A stretch of DNA of 64,000 bases from Mycobacterium lepraemurium. Lineage in GTDB: Bacteria > Actinomycetota > Actinomycetes > Mycobacteriales > Mycobacteriaceae. The position numbers and the translations under genes are program-made. Of this stretch, positions 11,367 through 21,351 are shown in pieces. The DNA lies in contig CP021238.1 of the NCBI GenBank assembly GCA_002291465.1, positions 2,604,001 through 2,668,000 of the forward strand, in the 5' to 3' direction. The notes below the pieces were generated by a model, which saw only the letters and a program-made list of their open reading frames with translations, was not told where the DNA came from and did not search any database. How positions within the stretch are numbered: the first letter of the stretch is position 1; each line of letters starts with the position of its first letter.

Positions 11367-11844
11367 CGGAAATGTCCCGCAACTGCAAGTAGCCAATAAA
11401 GTGGTTTTGCGGCGGACGTTCGCCGCGGTCGGATCACAGCAGTCATGTTCGACCGTGCCAGCCCGCAGCCGGTGATCGCGGCGCCCCACGAGTGGTCACA
11501 CGGTGGCGCCCAGTCCCAGTGGAGCGCTCGACAAGCGGCTATGAAACTTTAGATGGTATAGGAAAACTGTGCCGCGGCCGACGTGCGCGTTCTGCGGTTC
11601 CTGGAGTCAAGCATCGGCTAGAGTTGCCCCCATGGCGAACCATCTGAACCTCAACGAGCCGTTGGCGCGCTGCGAGGTCAAGCACTGGATGACTTCCTAG
11701 ACGACCACGGGACGTCGTCGATTGGCCGCCGAAAATTAACAGACAATCGACAGCCGAGCACCGTCGGATTTGTCGGCGCACGGCGGGGAAAGACCGGCGT
11801 GCGAAGCCTGCGGCAACCCATCAATCGGGGTCCCATCACCGCCC
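11367..11844. other. Non-coding stretch with possible gene remnant
   Basis: About 480 bp without an intact gene. An ATG at 11632 opens MANHLNLNEPLARC. After a possible frame change, a +1 frame continues RGQALDDFLDDHGTSS, which looks protein-like, so this may be the scar of a lost gene. No family is identified. Confidence 0.35.
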
Positions 11845-12729
11845 ATGATTCACAGATTTTGCATTAGTCATCAAAACCCCCTACTGCCCCCAAGTTGGTA
11901 TGATGATTGCATCTCACTGGGTGACTTCCAATCGTATTCTGCGTTACACATAGGACAGCTTGACCGGTTTTAGCATGAGGCGAGGCCACTTGTCTATGGC
12001 GCGGAAGGCACACACGTCTTGCCAACCGCAATCGAGAGATTCTCTGGCGGCGCCAACCTCATTGAAATTTCTTCCTATAGGAAGAGAATCCTTGCTTCCC
12101 CAGAGGGGATAAGGTCCAAATCACGCGGCAATCCGAGCATGAGAGAATTAAGCGTCGCGGCCTCGACAAAGAAGGCGAACTGGCGGTATTTATGCCTAGG
12201 GATAACCTCGAGTTCCTGGTGGCACAGCCTATATTTCGAGCAATCCGTAATTGGGCAGTATAAACTGGCTCATTACCACCGCGACATCCTCGATTACGCG
12301 TCTCTAGCGGTTGAACTTGGAGTGTTGGATTCGGAATCTGCAGACGATTTTTTGAACGCCAAACATATGATCCCGGGAGGCGTTCAACTTGGAATCTATC
12401 CGAGGTCCTGGTTGATTAATTCGCTGTCGAATATCGAGCTTGTTAGCCGGAATTTTCTCCGCCGAAACAGCAAACGCTTGAAAAGATACAATGACTATCA
12501 GGTACGCGCCGTCGGATTTCTCTCGGAACGATTGGGGTATTTCCTTCTAATTCGCCACCTGATCGAAAGGCATTCAAACCGCATTCCGGGCGATATCTTC
12601 GGATACATGACTGTCATGGTCGAAGGCGACTCCAGTTACTCAATCGGCAGATCAGAGGCAGCTGACCCAAAAGACAGGGCGCAGCGCTGGTCGAATCGGC
12701 ATAGCCTACGACGTAAGCGAGGTCAATGA
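11845..12729 (+). pseudogene. Unrecognised cassette protein, interrupted
   Basis: A ~294-codon gene starting MIHRFCISHQNPLLPPSW. It carries a TAG at codon 43 (11971-11973) where context (RF-W-HEARPLVYG) suggests TGG, then continues in the same frame. Between about 12195 and 12240 the reading frame slips and returns: the neighbouring frame reads MPRDNLEFLVAQPIF, which fits the flanks better. This implies two compensating indels. The C-terminal half (HYHRDILDYASLAVELGV, YNDYQVRAVGFLSERLG) looks coherent and shares a FLSERL block with DUF4422-type glycan proteins, a weak resemblance. Its end overlaps the rfbF start by ATGA, tying it to the sugar cassette. Function unknown. Confidence 0.6.
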
Positions 12730-13499
12730 AAGCCGTACTATTAGCTGGCGGTTTGGGCACTCGGCTCCAAGAGTAAACTACCATCCGCCCCAAACCAATG
12801 GTGGAAATCGGTGGACAGCCGATCCTTTGGCATATCATGAAAATCTACTCCCATCACGGCATCAATGATTTCGTCGTTTGTTGTGGCTATAAGGGTTCGT
12901 AATCAAGGACTACTTCGCCAACTACTTCCTGCATATGTCGGACGTGACGTTCGATATGTCCGCTAACAAGATGGAGGTCCATCAACGCCACGCAGAACCC
13001 TGGAGGGTGACGCTAGTGGACACCGGTGACGACACAATGACGGGTGGGCGTCTTAAGCGCGTTGCGGCGTATATTCAGGATGACGAGGCATTCTGCTTCA
13101 CCTACGGTGACGGACTCAGCGACATCAACATTGGCGCAAGCATCGAATACCACCGTCGGCATGGACGGCACGCCACTGTGACGGCCGTACTGCCCCCCGG
13201 GGCGTTATGGGGCCATCGAGTGTGCGGGCGACCGAGTCACAGGCTTTGTAGAGAAGCCACGCGGCGATGGTGGCCTTATAAATAGTGGATTTTTCGTGCT
13301 CTCGCCCGCGATACTCGAATACATCGAAGGCGACCAAACCACTTGGGAAAGCGAGCCGTTGGCGCGTCTCGCTGCCGACGGCGAAATGAGGGCTTTTGAG
13401 CATTCCGGTTTCTGGCAAACTATGGACACGCTTCGAGACAAGATTCTGCTCGAAGAACTGTGGAGCAGCGGTGCAGCACCGTGGAAATGCTGGATTTGA
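12726..13499 (+). pseudogene. rfbF: Glucose-1-phosphate cytidylyltransferase (RfbF-like), broken
   Basis: Makes CDP-glucose from CTP and glucose-1-phosphate. The nucleotidyltransferase signature AGGLGTRL and the [17 protein letters not shown] block are clear. Lesions are a TAA at codon 17 (12774-12776), a frameshift near 12899 at YKG-S-(V)IKDYFANYF, and another near 13190-13210 before the ...FVEKPRGDGG.INSGFFVLSP region. The C-terminus (EHSGFWQTMDTLRDK) is typical. It is coupled upstream by ATGA, and its end overlaps the rfbG start region. With three lesions it cannot make a normal enzyme. Confidence 0.88.
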
Positions 13500-14579
13500 A
13501 CGCTTTCGCGGCTGCGTATCGCAAGCGCCGAGTCCTAGTCACTGGCCATACAGGCTTCAAGGGCAGTTGGCTGTGTCTGTGGCTGCACGCGCTGGGCGCT
13601 GAGATCACCGGGTTCGCGTTAGAACCATCATCCAACCCCAGCCATTGGCAACTGTTGAGGCTACCCGTCAACGATCATCGCATCGACATTCGCGATGAAG
13701 CCGCAGTTCGCAGCGTCTTCGCCGCGGAAAGGCCGGAGATTGTTTTCCACTTGGCTGCCCAGCCACTGGTTCGTCGCTCCTATCACGAACCAGTCGCCAC
13801 CTGGGCCACCAACGTTATGGGTACGGTGCATGTCCTCGAGGCGGCGCGTCACACGCCAGACGTGCGCGCCGTAGTGGTCATCACAACCGACAAGTGTTAC
13901 GAGAATCGCGAATGGCCTTGGGCGTACCGAGAACGTGACCGGCTGGGTGGCCACGACCCGTACAGCGCGTCGAAGGCGGGGGCCGAGTTTGTAGCCGCGA
14001 GCTACCGAACTGCCTTCCTGCAGACCCGCCGGCCCCCTACTCGCAACCGCCCGCGGCGGGAACGTCATCGGCGGGGGCGACCGACTGGTCCGAAGACCGA
14101 CTAATTCCCGACCTGGTGCGTTCAGTGAGCGCACGAGAGCTACTGGTCATTCGCTCGCCTCGCGCCACGCGACCCTAGCAACATGTGCTGGATTGCCTCA
14201 GCGGGTACCTGCTACTCGGTCAGCGACTGCTGGCCGGCGACACGGCCTGTGCCGACGCTTGGAACTTTGGGCCCCGACGGGGAAGGAAACCGTACGGTTG
14301 AGCAGATGCTCGGAGATCTCGCTCGCACGTGGGCCACAACTGCGGTGGCAAGTGGCATCGAATCCGCAGCCACACGAGGCGACTTTTCTGCAACTCGACA
14401 GCGCTAAGGCGAAGGCACATCTCGGGTGGCGTCCCGTTTGGAATCTCGACAACGCCATCCACCACACGGCCAACTGGTACCGCCAACTACTGGAAGCCGA
14501 GGAAGTATCGAGCGCCGAGGAACTGGAGACCTACGTTGCCGATGCGGTGAAGGCAGGCCTGGTTTGGGCCACGGAATGA
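13487..14579 (+). pseudogene. rfbG: CDP-glucose 4,6-dehydratase (RfbG-like), broken
   Basis: SDR-superfamily enzyme that converts CDP-glucose to CDP-4-keto-6-deoxyglucose. It begins MLDLNAFAAAYRKRRVLVTG with the GHTGFKGSW nucleotide motif typical of RfbG. ITTDKCYEN and the YSASKAG (YxxxK) active site are intact. The frame breaks near 14020. Later pieces (GGNVIGGGDW-like, EGNRTVEQM, LRWQVASNPQPHEATFLQLD, HLGWRPVWNLD) are spread over other frames, indicating at least three indels between 14020 and 14340. It overlaps rfbF upstream and the epimerase downstream (ATGA). Confidence 0.88.
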
Positions 14580-15127
14580 TGATCGTCGAGCCCCCAGTGG
14601 CCGACCTGAAGATCGTGCAGTCCTCGCCCCACCGCGATGCGCGTGGCGCGTTCGTCCGCTTCTTCTGCTCCGACGAACTTCAGGCCGTGCTCCAGCACCG
14701 CCAGATTGCGCAAATCAATCACTCCAGGACCAGCCGTGTGGGAGCCGTTCGTGGCATGCATTTCCAATACCCGCCACACGCGGAGATGAAGATGATCCGC
14801 TGCCTTCGTGGCCGAGTATGGGATGTGGCTGTCGACCTGCGACCGACATCATCCACGTTTTTGCGTTGGCACGCCGAGGAACTCGCTCAAGGCGACGCGC
14901 GAGTACTAGTCATCCCCGAAGGCTTCGCTCACGGCTTCCAGGTCTTGGAGCCTGACAGCGAGTTGTTATATCTGCACACGGCGTTCTACAACCCGACTTC
15001 CGAGGGAGGCCTACGTTACGACGACCCGCGACTGGGGATCGCGTGGCCACTGCCGCCGCTGGATCTTTCACCACGTGACCTTTCCCATCCCTTACTGGAT
15101 AACAATTTCAGGGGAGTCGCGTTATGA
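14576..15127 (+). CDS. dTDP-4-dehydrorhamnose 3,5-epimerase-like cupin
   Basis: An intact 183-residue RmlC-family protein. It shows HRDARGAFVRFF, the catalytic-His region AVRGMHFQYPP, VWDVAVDLRP, and PEGFAHGFQVLEPDSELLYL, followed by the late tyrosine/aspartate segment (YDDPRLGIAWPLP). It most likely epimerises the 4-keto-6-deoxy sugar made by RfbF/RfbG before or after C-methylation. The start is ATGATG at 14576, overlapping the rfbG stop; its own end overlaps the next gene by 4 bp. It is the only clearly intact sugar-nucleotide enzyme of the cassette and is probably without substrate. Confidence 0.85.
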   Translation: MMIVEPPVADLKIVQSSPHRDARGAFVRFFCSDELQAVLQHRQIAQINHSRTSRVGAVRGMHFQYPPHAEMKMIRCLRGRVWDVAVDLRPTSSTFLRWHAEELAQGDARVLVIPEGFAHGFQVLEPDSELLYLHTAFYNPTSEGGLRYDDPRLGIAWPLPPLDLSPRDLSHPLLDNNFRGVAL

Positions 15128-16457
15128 AATGCCAGCACTGCGGCACGCCTTTGGAGCACAGCTTTGTGGACCTCGGTTTCGCCCCACCATCCAATGCCTG
15201 CCTGTGTGCCGAGGACCTTTCCAACCCAGAGGTGTATTACCCGCTGCGGGTAAAGGTGTGCCATCGCTGTTGGTTGGTGCAGACCGAGGACTACGCCCGA
15301 GCTGAGGAATTGTTCAGCGCCGACTACGCTTACTTTTCCAGCACCTCGAGCAGTTGGCTCGATCACGCGGCCAGCTATGCGCGCATGATCACGGAGCGGC
15401 TAGGTCTTGGCACAAAGAGCTTTGTAGTTGAAGTGGCATCCAACGATGGCTATCTATTGAAGAATTTTGTGGCGCGAAGTATCCCCTGCCTGGGCATCGA
15501 GCCGACCGCGAGCACGGCCGCCGCCGCCACCGAGGCGCTGGGAATCCCGGTCAGCCGCGAATTCTTTGGTGAAGCCTTGGGGCGTCAACTGGCTGCGGAA
15601 GGACGATCGGCAGACCTGGTCGCAGGAAACAATGTCTATGCACATGTGCCCGACATCAACGATTTCGCCCGCGGGTTAGCCGCCGTGCTGAAGCCTGAAG
15701 GCACTGTCACGCTCGAGTTTCCCCACGTCGTGCCACTGATCGAACGGGCTCAATTCGACACCATCTACCAAGAGCATTTCTCTTACTTGTCGCTCACCAC
15801 GGTAACGCGCATCTTCGCCGCAGCCGGGCTGCGTGTGTGGGACGTCGAGGAGCTGCCAACCCACGGCGGCAGTCTGCGAGTGTATGGCTGCCACACCGAG
15901 GCAACCATCGCCTCGACTAACCGGGTCGATGCCTTGCTAAAACGTGAGGACGAGTTTGGGTGTGGCCAGTCTTGAGACCTACATCGAGTTCCAGAACCGT
16001 GCCAATCGCGTGAAGGACGATCTGCTGGCTTTCCTCATCGAGCAGAAGCGGGCAGGTCGGCGCGTGGCAGCCTACGGAGCTGCCGCGAAAGGCAACACAT
16101 TGTTGAACTATGCGGGTGTCAGGCCGGACTTGCTTCCCTACGTTTGTGACGCTGCGAGGTCGAAGCAAGGAAAATTCATGCCCGGCAGCCACATCCCCAT
16201 CCGCTCGCCGGAGACATTGCGCGAGAATCCGGCAGACTATGTGGTCATCTTGCCCTGGAACATCGCACGCGAAGGTGCGGACCCAATTGAGTGATCTTGT
16301 ACACAAAGGTGTGCGTTTCGTGACAGCGGTTCCCGAATTGAGCGTGATATGCGGTCCGGCGTTGATCAGTTTTAGTGGATACTTTGAGGCTTTCGGAGCG
16401 TTGTTTTCGAATCCGCATCGACTGAGACACCCGACAGGGATGATTCTCACAGTCTAG
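15124..16457 (+). pseudogene. Sugar C-methyltransferase (TylCIII/TcaB9 type), frameshifted
   Basis: Enzyme class that adds a methyl branch to C-3 of NDP-4-keto-6-deoxysugars. The N-terminal zinc-finger-like cysteines (MKCQHCG, then VCHRC), the SAM motif VEVASNDGYLL, LGIEPTAS, and the active-site QEHFSYLS block are intact up to ~15955. An extra G (15958-15960) then shifts the frame; the C-terminal domain (AAYGAAAKGNTLLNY) continues in another frame. A second extra G near 16272 shifts the last ~60 residues (QLSDLVHKGVRF, VTAVPEL). Its end overlaps nothing obvious. Presence of this gene indicates that the ancestral glycan carried a C-methyl branched sugar. Confidence 0.86.
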
Positions 16458-16527
16458 ATCAATGAACATGACAAGGAGTCACGAAGTCAGATGCTCGAAA
16501 CAACGGTGGCGCAGGGCTAACGTCGGT

Positions 16528-17576
16528 ATGACTGAAACAGAGCTCCATCGAGCATGCAACACGATGATCCAGGAAATCGAAAAAGACCCCCACTTTTTGG
16601 TATCGAAGTTCTGGACTGACATTGGTCAAAAGAATATGGCCATGCTGGAAGACCGGGGACTGGATAATTTCAAACGAACGGTTTCTCAAAATTACTTCAA
16701 CTGGGTTGTCGGCAAGAGAGCGCCGATGGCCAGGCACATCTATCGCAACTGGCTCAAGCAGCCAACGCTCAATCCTTGGCGAAGCTCAATAGAGGATGAC
16801 GTCACTCTCTCTCCTTTACTACCCAAGAAACCCCAGTAACGTTCACCAGAAAACAAAAACGACTACCGCCGGTTCGTGACCTATGTCTGGGACCTAATGG
16901 TACGGATCGACAAGAGGCAACTGCACCTTCACCTGTCTGAACCAACTTTAGGCAATCCAATCAGAATTCGATTAGGCGAGAAACTGATAAGCCAGGATCT
17001 CGCCAATTCCATTATCGAAGCGAATGTTGTTGCCGATCTGCTGGATTCACCTTCATCTCGCCGGAGGGTAGCAGAAATAGGCGCTGGATCCGGTAGATTG
17101 GCCCACGTTTTCGCTCAGCGATTACGAGGGCAGTATGTCATTTTTGACATACTGCCAGCCCTCTATGTCTCTCAATGGTATTTATCTCGGCTATTCCCGG
17201 ACAAAAGATTTTTCGATTCCGCCCATTCGAAGATTTCTCAATGGTCGAAGCTGAGCTGTCCTCGGCAGACATTGCTTTTTTACCGCTAATCAGCTCACGA
17301 AATTCCCCGACAGATATTTCAGTGTTATACTACTCAATTAGTACCTTACCCGAGATGAGCCGCGAACAAGTGGTGCTTTATATCGATCCTTTTCAGAAAA
17401 AATCGTCTGATTACATCTACCTAAAGCAATGGAAGTTATGGAAGAACCCGCTTGATGTAACGGATATCGGACCTGACGGCTACATCAATGGAAATGAATG
17501 GAAGCTGTCCCGCCATTTCTCCGATCCTATAGTTCCGGAATTTTTCGACAGAGTTTGGCGGCGCGAAACAAAATAG
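16528..17576 (+). pseudogene. Putative sugar O-methyltransferase (NanM-like family), frameshifted
   Basis: Pieces of one methyltransferase lie in three frames: MTETELHRACNTMIQEIEKD... to 16839, then YRRFVTYVWDLMVRIDKRQL...AEIGAGSGRLA to ~17200, then FRFRPFEDFS...SSADIAFLPL to 17576. The order and motifs (LGEKLISQDLANS, AEIGAGSGRLAHVF, YVIFDILPALYVSQWYL) match the 'putative sugar O-methyltransferase' family. The region is distinctly AT-rich: 17281-17340 has 23 G/C of 60. At least two indels (near 16840 and 17210) break it. It is the last gene of the AT-rich cassette. Confidence 0.75.
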
Positions 17577-17604
17577 CATTTCCGGGCACATTATCCAAGG
17601 GCAG

Positions 17605-18132
17605 GAGGTCGCGGCGTGGATCGCCGCGGGAACGCCACCGATCTGCTTCGGCTTCGGCAGCACGTCGGTCGATTCTCCAGCCGATACGATCACCATGATC
17701 GCCAAGGCCTGCGCGCAGCTGGGCGAGCGGGCACTAGTGTGCTCCGGCAAAACGGACTTCAGCGGTGCGCCGGAGTTCGATCACGTCAAGGTCGTGGGCC
17801 CGGTGAATTACGCGTCGGTCTTTCCCGCCTGGCGTGCGGTGGTCCACCACAGCGGCGCGGGTACCACGGCGGCAGGGCTGCGCGCCGGAGTCCCGACCCT
17901 GGGCCTCTGGAGTCTGAGCGACCAAAAGATCTGGGCCAACCAGGTCCAACGACTGAAAGTTGGCTTGGCGCGGCACTTCCCGAGCACCACGGAGGATTCG
18001 TTGGTCACCGACCTGCGTCAGATCCTGAGCCCCGAGTACGCCATTCGCGCCCGGGCGATAGCCGCGCGTATGACCAAGCCTGCCGAGAGCGTCGCCACGA
18101 CCGCCAACTTGCTGGAGAAATTTGCCGCGTGA
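17605..18132 (+). pseudogene. Family-1 glycosyltransferase, C-terminal fragment
   Basis: The last ~175 residues of a GPL-type UDP/dTDP-sugar glycosyltransferase: WIAAGTPPICFGFGS, then HVKVVGPVNYASVFPAWRAVVHH, SGAGTTAAGLRAGVPTL and ARMTKPAESV. It aligns with the C-terminal half of the intact genes at 21352-22608, 25289-26575 and 26978-28255. The first ~240 residues are missing. Upstream sequence switches abruptly to the AT-rich cassette at about 17580-17605, so the 5' half was lost when the cassette was inserted or exchanged. No initiation codon with a ribosome site is apparent. Confidence 0.85.
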
Positions 18133-18434
18133 GACGTCGCCGGTTGCCGGCGACGACATCAACGCTGATACGCGGCCCGCACCGTCCGTCGCCCACCCGC
18201 TGGCTCGGGGAGCATTGCGCTTGCCGCCAGCCCCGACAGGGAACTCAGGTTCCGCGGTCGCTATAATTATCGAAAGCGTCAGTAACCGTGCCGTGGGCGC
18301 GCCCACCGGGTCGTCCGGTACGCAACCGCTCTGGGGGGGGACGGTATCTCTCTCGAAATGCAGTGTTAGCAAGTCGATGACAGGATATTCCTCTACCGCG
18401 TGGAGGCAGCCGGCGCGCGGAAGATTGGCTCGCA
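18133..18434. other. Non-coding gap
   Basis: About 300 bp between the glycosyltransferase fragment and the GT2 gene. No gene, RNA or obvious repeat is seen. A run of eight G lies near 18332-18339. Confidence 0.4.
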
Positions 18435-19501
18435 ATGACCGCCACAACCAGGGCAGCGGACGCCCCCAAGGTCAGCGTGGTGTCGACCACCCACAACCAG
18501 CAGGCCTATGTCCGCGACACGTTGGACGGCTTCCTCGCCCAGCGGGTCGACTTTCCGATGGAGGTCATCGTCGCCGACGATGCCTCGACCGATGCCACAC
18601 CTCGAATCATCCAGGACTACGCCGACCGCCATCCGAACCTCTTCTGGCCCATCCTGCGGTCGAGAAACATCGGCCTCAACGCCAACCTCACGGGTGCCCT
18701 GTCCGCCGCGCGTGGCGAGTACATCGCGCTGTGCGAGGGCGACGACTACTGGGTCGACCCGTTGAAACTGGCCAAGCAAGTAGCGTTGCTGGACGAAGAT
18801 CCCGACACCACGGTGTGTTTCCACCCGGTGCAGGTGGTCTGGACCCACGAGTGCGCGGAGGACGAGAAACTCGTCCACACCCTGCATCGCAAGTTCGAAG
18901 AGGTCTTCCTGCCCAAGTTTCCGCCGCCTTTTCGGGGGGTAACCTCAGCTCCGAGACGCTGATCTCGCGCAACTTCATCCAGACCAACTCGGTGATGTAC
19001 CGCCGCCTCCCCCGCTACGACGACATCCCGGCCGATGTCATGCCCCTGGACTGGTACCTGCACGTCCGGCATGCCGCCGAAGGCGCCATCGCCATGCTGC
19101 CGGAGACGATGGCGGTCTATCGCCGCGACCCGCGCGGCATGTGGTACACGTCGATCACCGATCCGGCCACCTTCTGGCGGATGCAGGGTCCCGGGCATGC
19201 GGCGACATTGGACGCCATGCTCGACGTCGTCTCCGGCGACCCCGTGCACGAATCCATCGTGGCCAAAAACGCCGACTGGGTGCTGGGGGCGTTCGCCAAG
19301 CAGGTCCCGGATCCCGAGGGCCAGCAAGTGCTGACGAAGACCACCGCCAAGTACCCGCGGATCGCCGCGCTGGCGCTGCGCAACCGCTGCACCAAGACGC
19401 TCGGCGGACGTGTGAAGCGGTTGCGGCGCAAGCTTTCTCGCAATGCCACTGCACCGAACAGCCATGCCGAGCGCCGAATCGACGAGCCACTGAACGCCTG
19501 A
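18435..19501 (+). pseudogene. Family-2 glycosyltransferase, frameshifted
   Basis: GT-A fold glycosyltransferase. The N-terminal part has PKVSVVSTTHNQQAYV, EVIVADDASTDATPRI and the metal-binding region CEGDDYWVDPLKLAKQV. At about 18936-18941 (a GGGGGG run) the frame shifts; the C-terminal part continues from GNLSSETLISRNFIQTNSV to 19501 with WYLHVRHAAEGAIAML. A single indel separates two otherwise good halves, so this could be a homopolymer read error as well as a pseudogene. It probably adds a sugar to the GPL or a related surface glycan. Confidence 0.8.
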
Positions 19502-19503
19502 GA

Positions 19504-20544
19504 ATGGGTGTCACCGGCGAGCCGACCGTGGCGTACCTGGGCTGGGCAACCTTGGCGACGACGCGATCTACGACGCGGTCCGGAGCCAATTGCGTGGCGC
19601 CACCCTTCTCGATCTGCCGCGCCTCCCACACCAGCTGATCTATGCAACCGCCACGGCGGCAATGGGTTTGAACCGGTCGCTGCGGCGCAGCAGGCAGCTC
19701 GTGGGTGGCGGCACGCTGGTCGGCAGGAGCCAGTGGCGGCTCTTGGTCAATCGGGGGTTGGCGCTCACCAAAGACAACGGGAGTTACGCGGTCGGCGTCG
19801 GCGTGGAGGATCCGGTATTCGGCGGCCGCAACAGCGGCTCGGGCAAGGGCGAGCTGAAACGTTGGGTTCCGATACTTTCCAGGTTTCGCACCGTGTCGGT
19901 GCGCGGGCCGCGCAGCGCCGAACTGCTCGCCGACATCGGGCTGGACGTCGAGGTGTCCGGCGATCCGGCGCTGCTACTCCCCCCGGCCCGACGCCGCCGC
20001 CGAAGACGACCTGATCGGTGTGAATCTCGGCTTCGGCGACGACCTTTGGGGACACGACCCGAAGCGGCTGGCGGACGAGGTCGCCGGTGCCGTCAAGCAA
20101 CTGGCGTCGCACGGCTACCGCTTCGTCGGCATTCTGATGAATCCAGCAGACCGACGCTGGACCGAGGCCGCGCTGAGAGACGTTCCGCAGGCACCGGTCG
20201 TGCTTCCGCCCGATCCCGGCGCAGCGGCGCGGGAATTGGCCCGTTGTTCGGCTGCCATCGTCACCCGCCTGCACGCCAGCGTCCTGGCGTCGCTGTCCGA
20301 TACACCCGTCGTTTCGCTTGAATACCAACCAAAATGCCGCGACTTCGCGCTCGCCATCGACGACGAGCCGGCACTGATTCGCACCGATCAGGTGCGCGGC
20401 GCCGCCGTCGCCGACCGGGTGTTGGACACGATCGCGAACGCGCCGACCATCCGCGCCAGGAAGCGCACCGCCGACGCACGGCTGAAAACGCGGCTCGGGA
20501 CCGAGTACGCGGATTTGGCCCGTGAGTTGGGGCTGGCCTCGTGA
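19504..20544 (+). pseudogene. Polysaccharide pyruvyl transferase family protein, frameshifted
   Basis: Pyruvyl-ketal transferases attach pyruvate to sugars of cell-surface glycans. The N-terminus VAYLGW, then (after a shift) NLGDDAIYDAVRSQL, is the family's GxGNxGDD start. The glycine-rich segment QLVGGGTLVG follows, then RTVSVRGPRSAELLADIG and CSAAIVTRLHASVLASLSDT. One frameshift lies near 19548 (a missing G) and another near 19985. Pyruvylated sugars are known in some M. avium serovar GPLs (serovar 8), so the role fits the locus. The end overlaps the next gene by 4 bp (GTGA). Confidence 0.78.
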
Positions 20545-21219
20545 TATCGCTGCGAAAACCATTGGAACTGAAGTGGATCAAACGCGGCGTGCGCATCGCG
20601 GGCCTTCCGCGCCGGTTGCCGCCGGCGGCGCGCAAATCCGGGATCGAATCATCGGCACGGGAAACCGACAAGCTCGGCGCCCTGCCCCTGGCCGAAGCGT
20701 ATGGTCAGCCCGGCGCGACCCCGGAAACCCAAACAGGTCCGGGCCGCGTCGTGGCAGGGCGACTTGTACGCCTACCTGGTGCGCTGGCGCGACCCCGGGA
20801 TCGTCGTCGAGTTCGGGTCGGCGTTCGGGGTGTCCGGGATGTACCTGTCTTCGGAGCTTCGGCGGGGCTGACTGTATTCGTTCGAGATCAACCCCTCCTG
20901 GGCCGACATCGCTGAACGGAACATCAAATCCGTCACCGATCGCTGCACCCTGACGCGGGGTGCCTTCGAGGACCATGTTGACGACATCCCCGCGCCGATC
21001 GACATGGCGTTGGTCGACGGAATCCACAGCTACGACTTCGTCGCGCGACAGTGGCAACTGCTGAAGCCCCGAATGGCGCCGGATGGTTGGGTGCTGTTCG
21101 ATACCATCGACTTCAACCCCGGGATGGGCAAGGCCTGGCAGGATATCTGCGCCGAGCCGCACGTGGTGGGGGCCGTCGAGGTGTCCAAACGGCTGGGCCT
21201 CATCGAATTGGCGCCGTAG
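20541..21219 (+). pseudogene. Class I SAM-dependent methyltransferase, frameshifted and stopped
   Basis: It begins VISLRKPLELKWIKRG from a GTG overlapping the previous stop. After a frame change near 20720, the SAM-binding motif VVEFGSAFGVSGMYLSSEL appears. A TGA at about 20869-20871 interrupts before LYSFEINPSWADIAERN, MALVDGIHSYDFVARQWQL and GWVLFDTIDF. The DGxHxYxxxxxD block is typical of small-molecule or sugar methyltransferases of the Methyltransf_24 type. At least two lesions are present. Confidence 0.72.
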
Positions 21220-21351
21220 CTGTGCCCGGCGCGCGTCGGCGCCCGAGCCTGACCAGCACAATGGCGATCCGCTGACGGCCGGCGCGGCGAACCGGCGATA
21301 ATGGCCCCGGCGTCGCCGACAGGCAGAACCACCCGGAAGGCAGGATGTGTC

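Noticed and set aside
18122..19501. 459-codon frame reading through the gap into the GT2 gene
   Set aside because: The first ~270 codons are not GT2-like; the genuine N-terminus is in another frame at 18435. The frame joins only because of the indel at ~18940.
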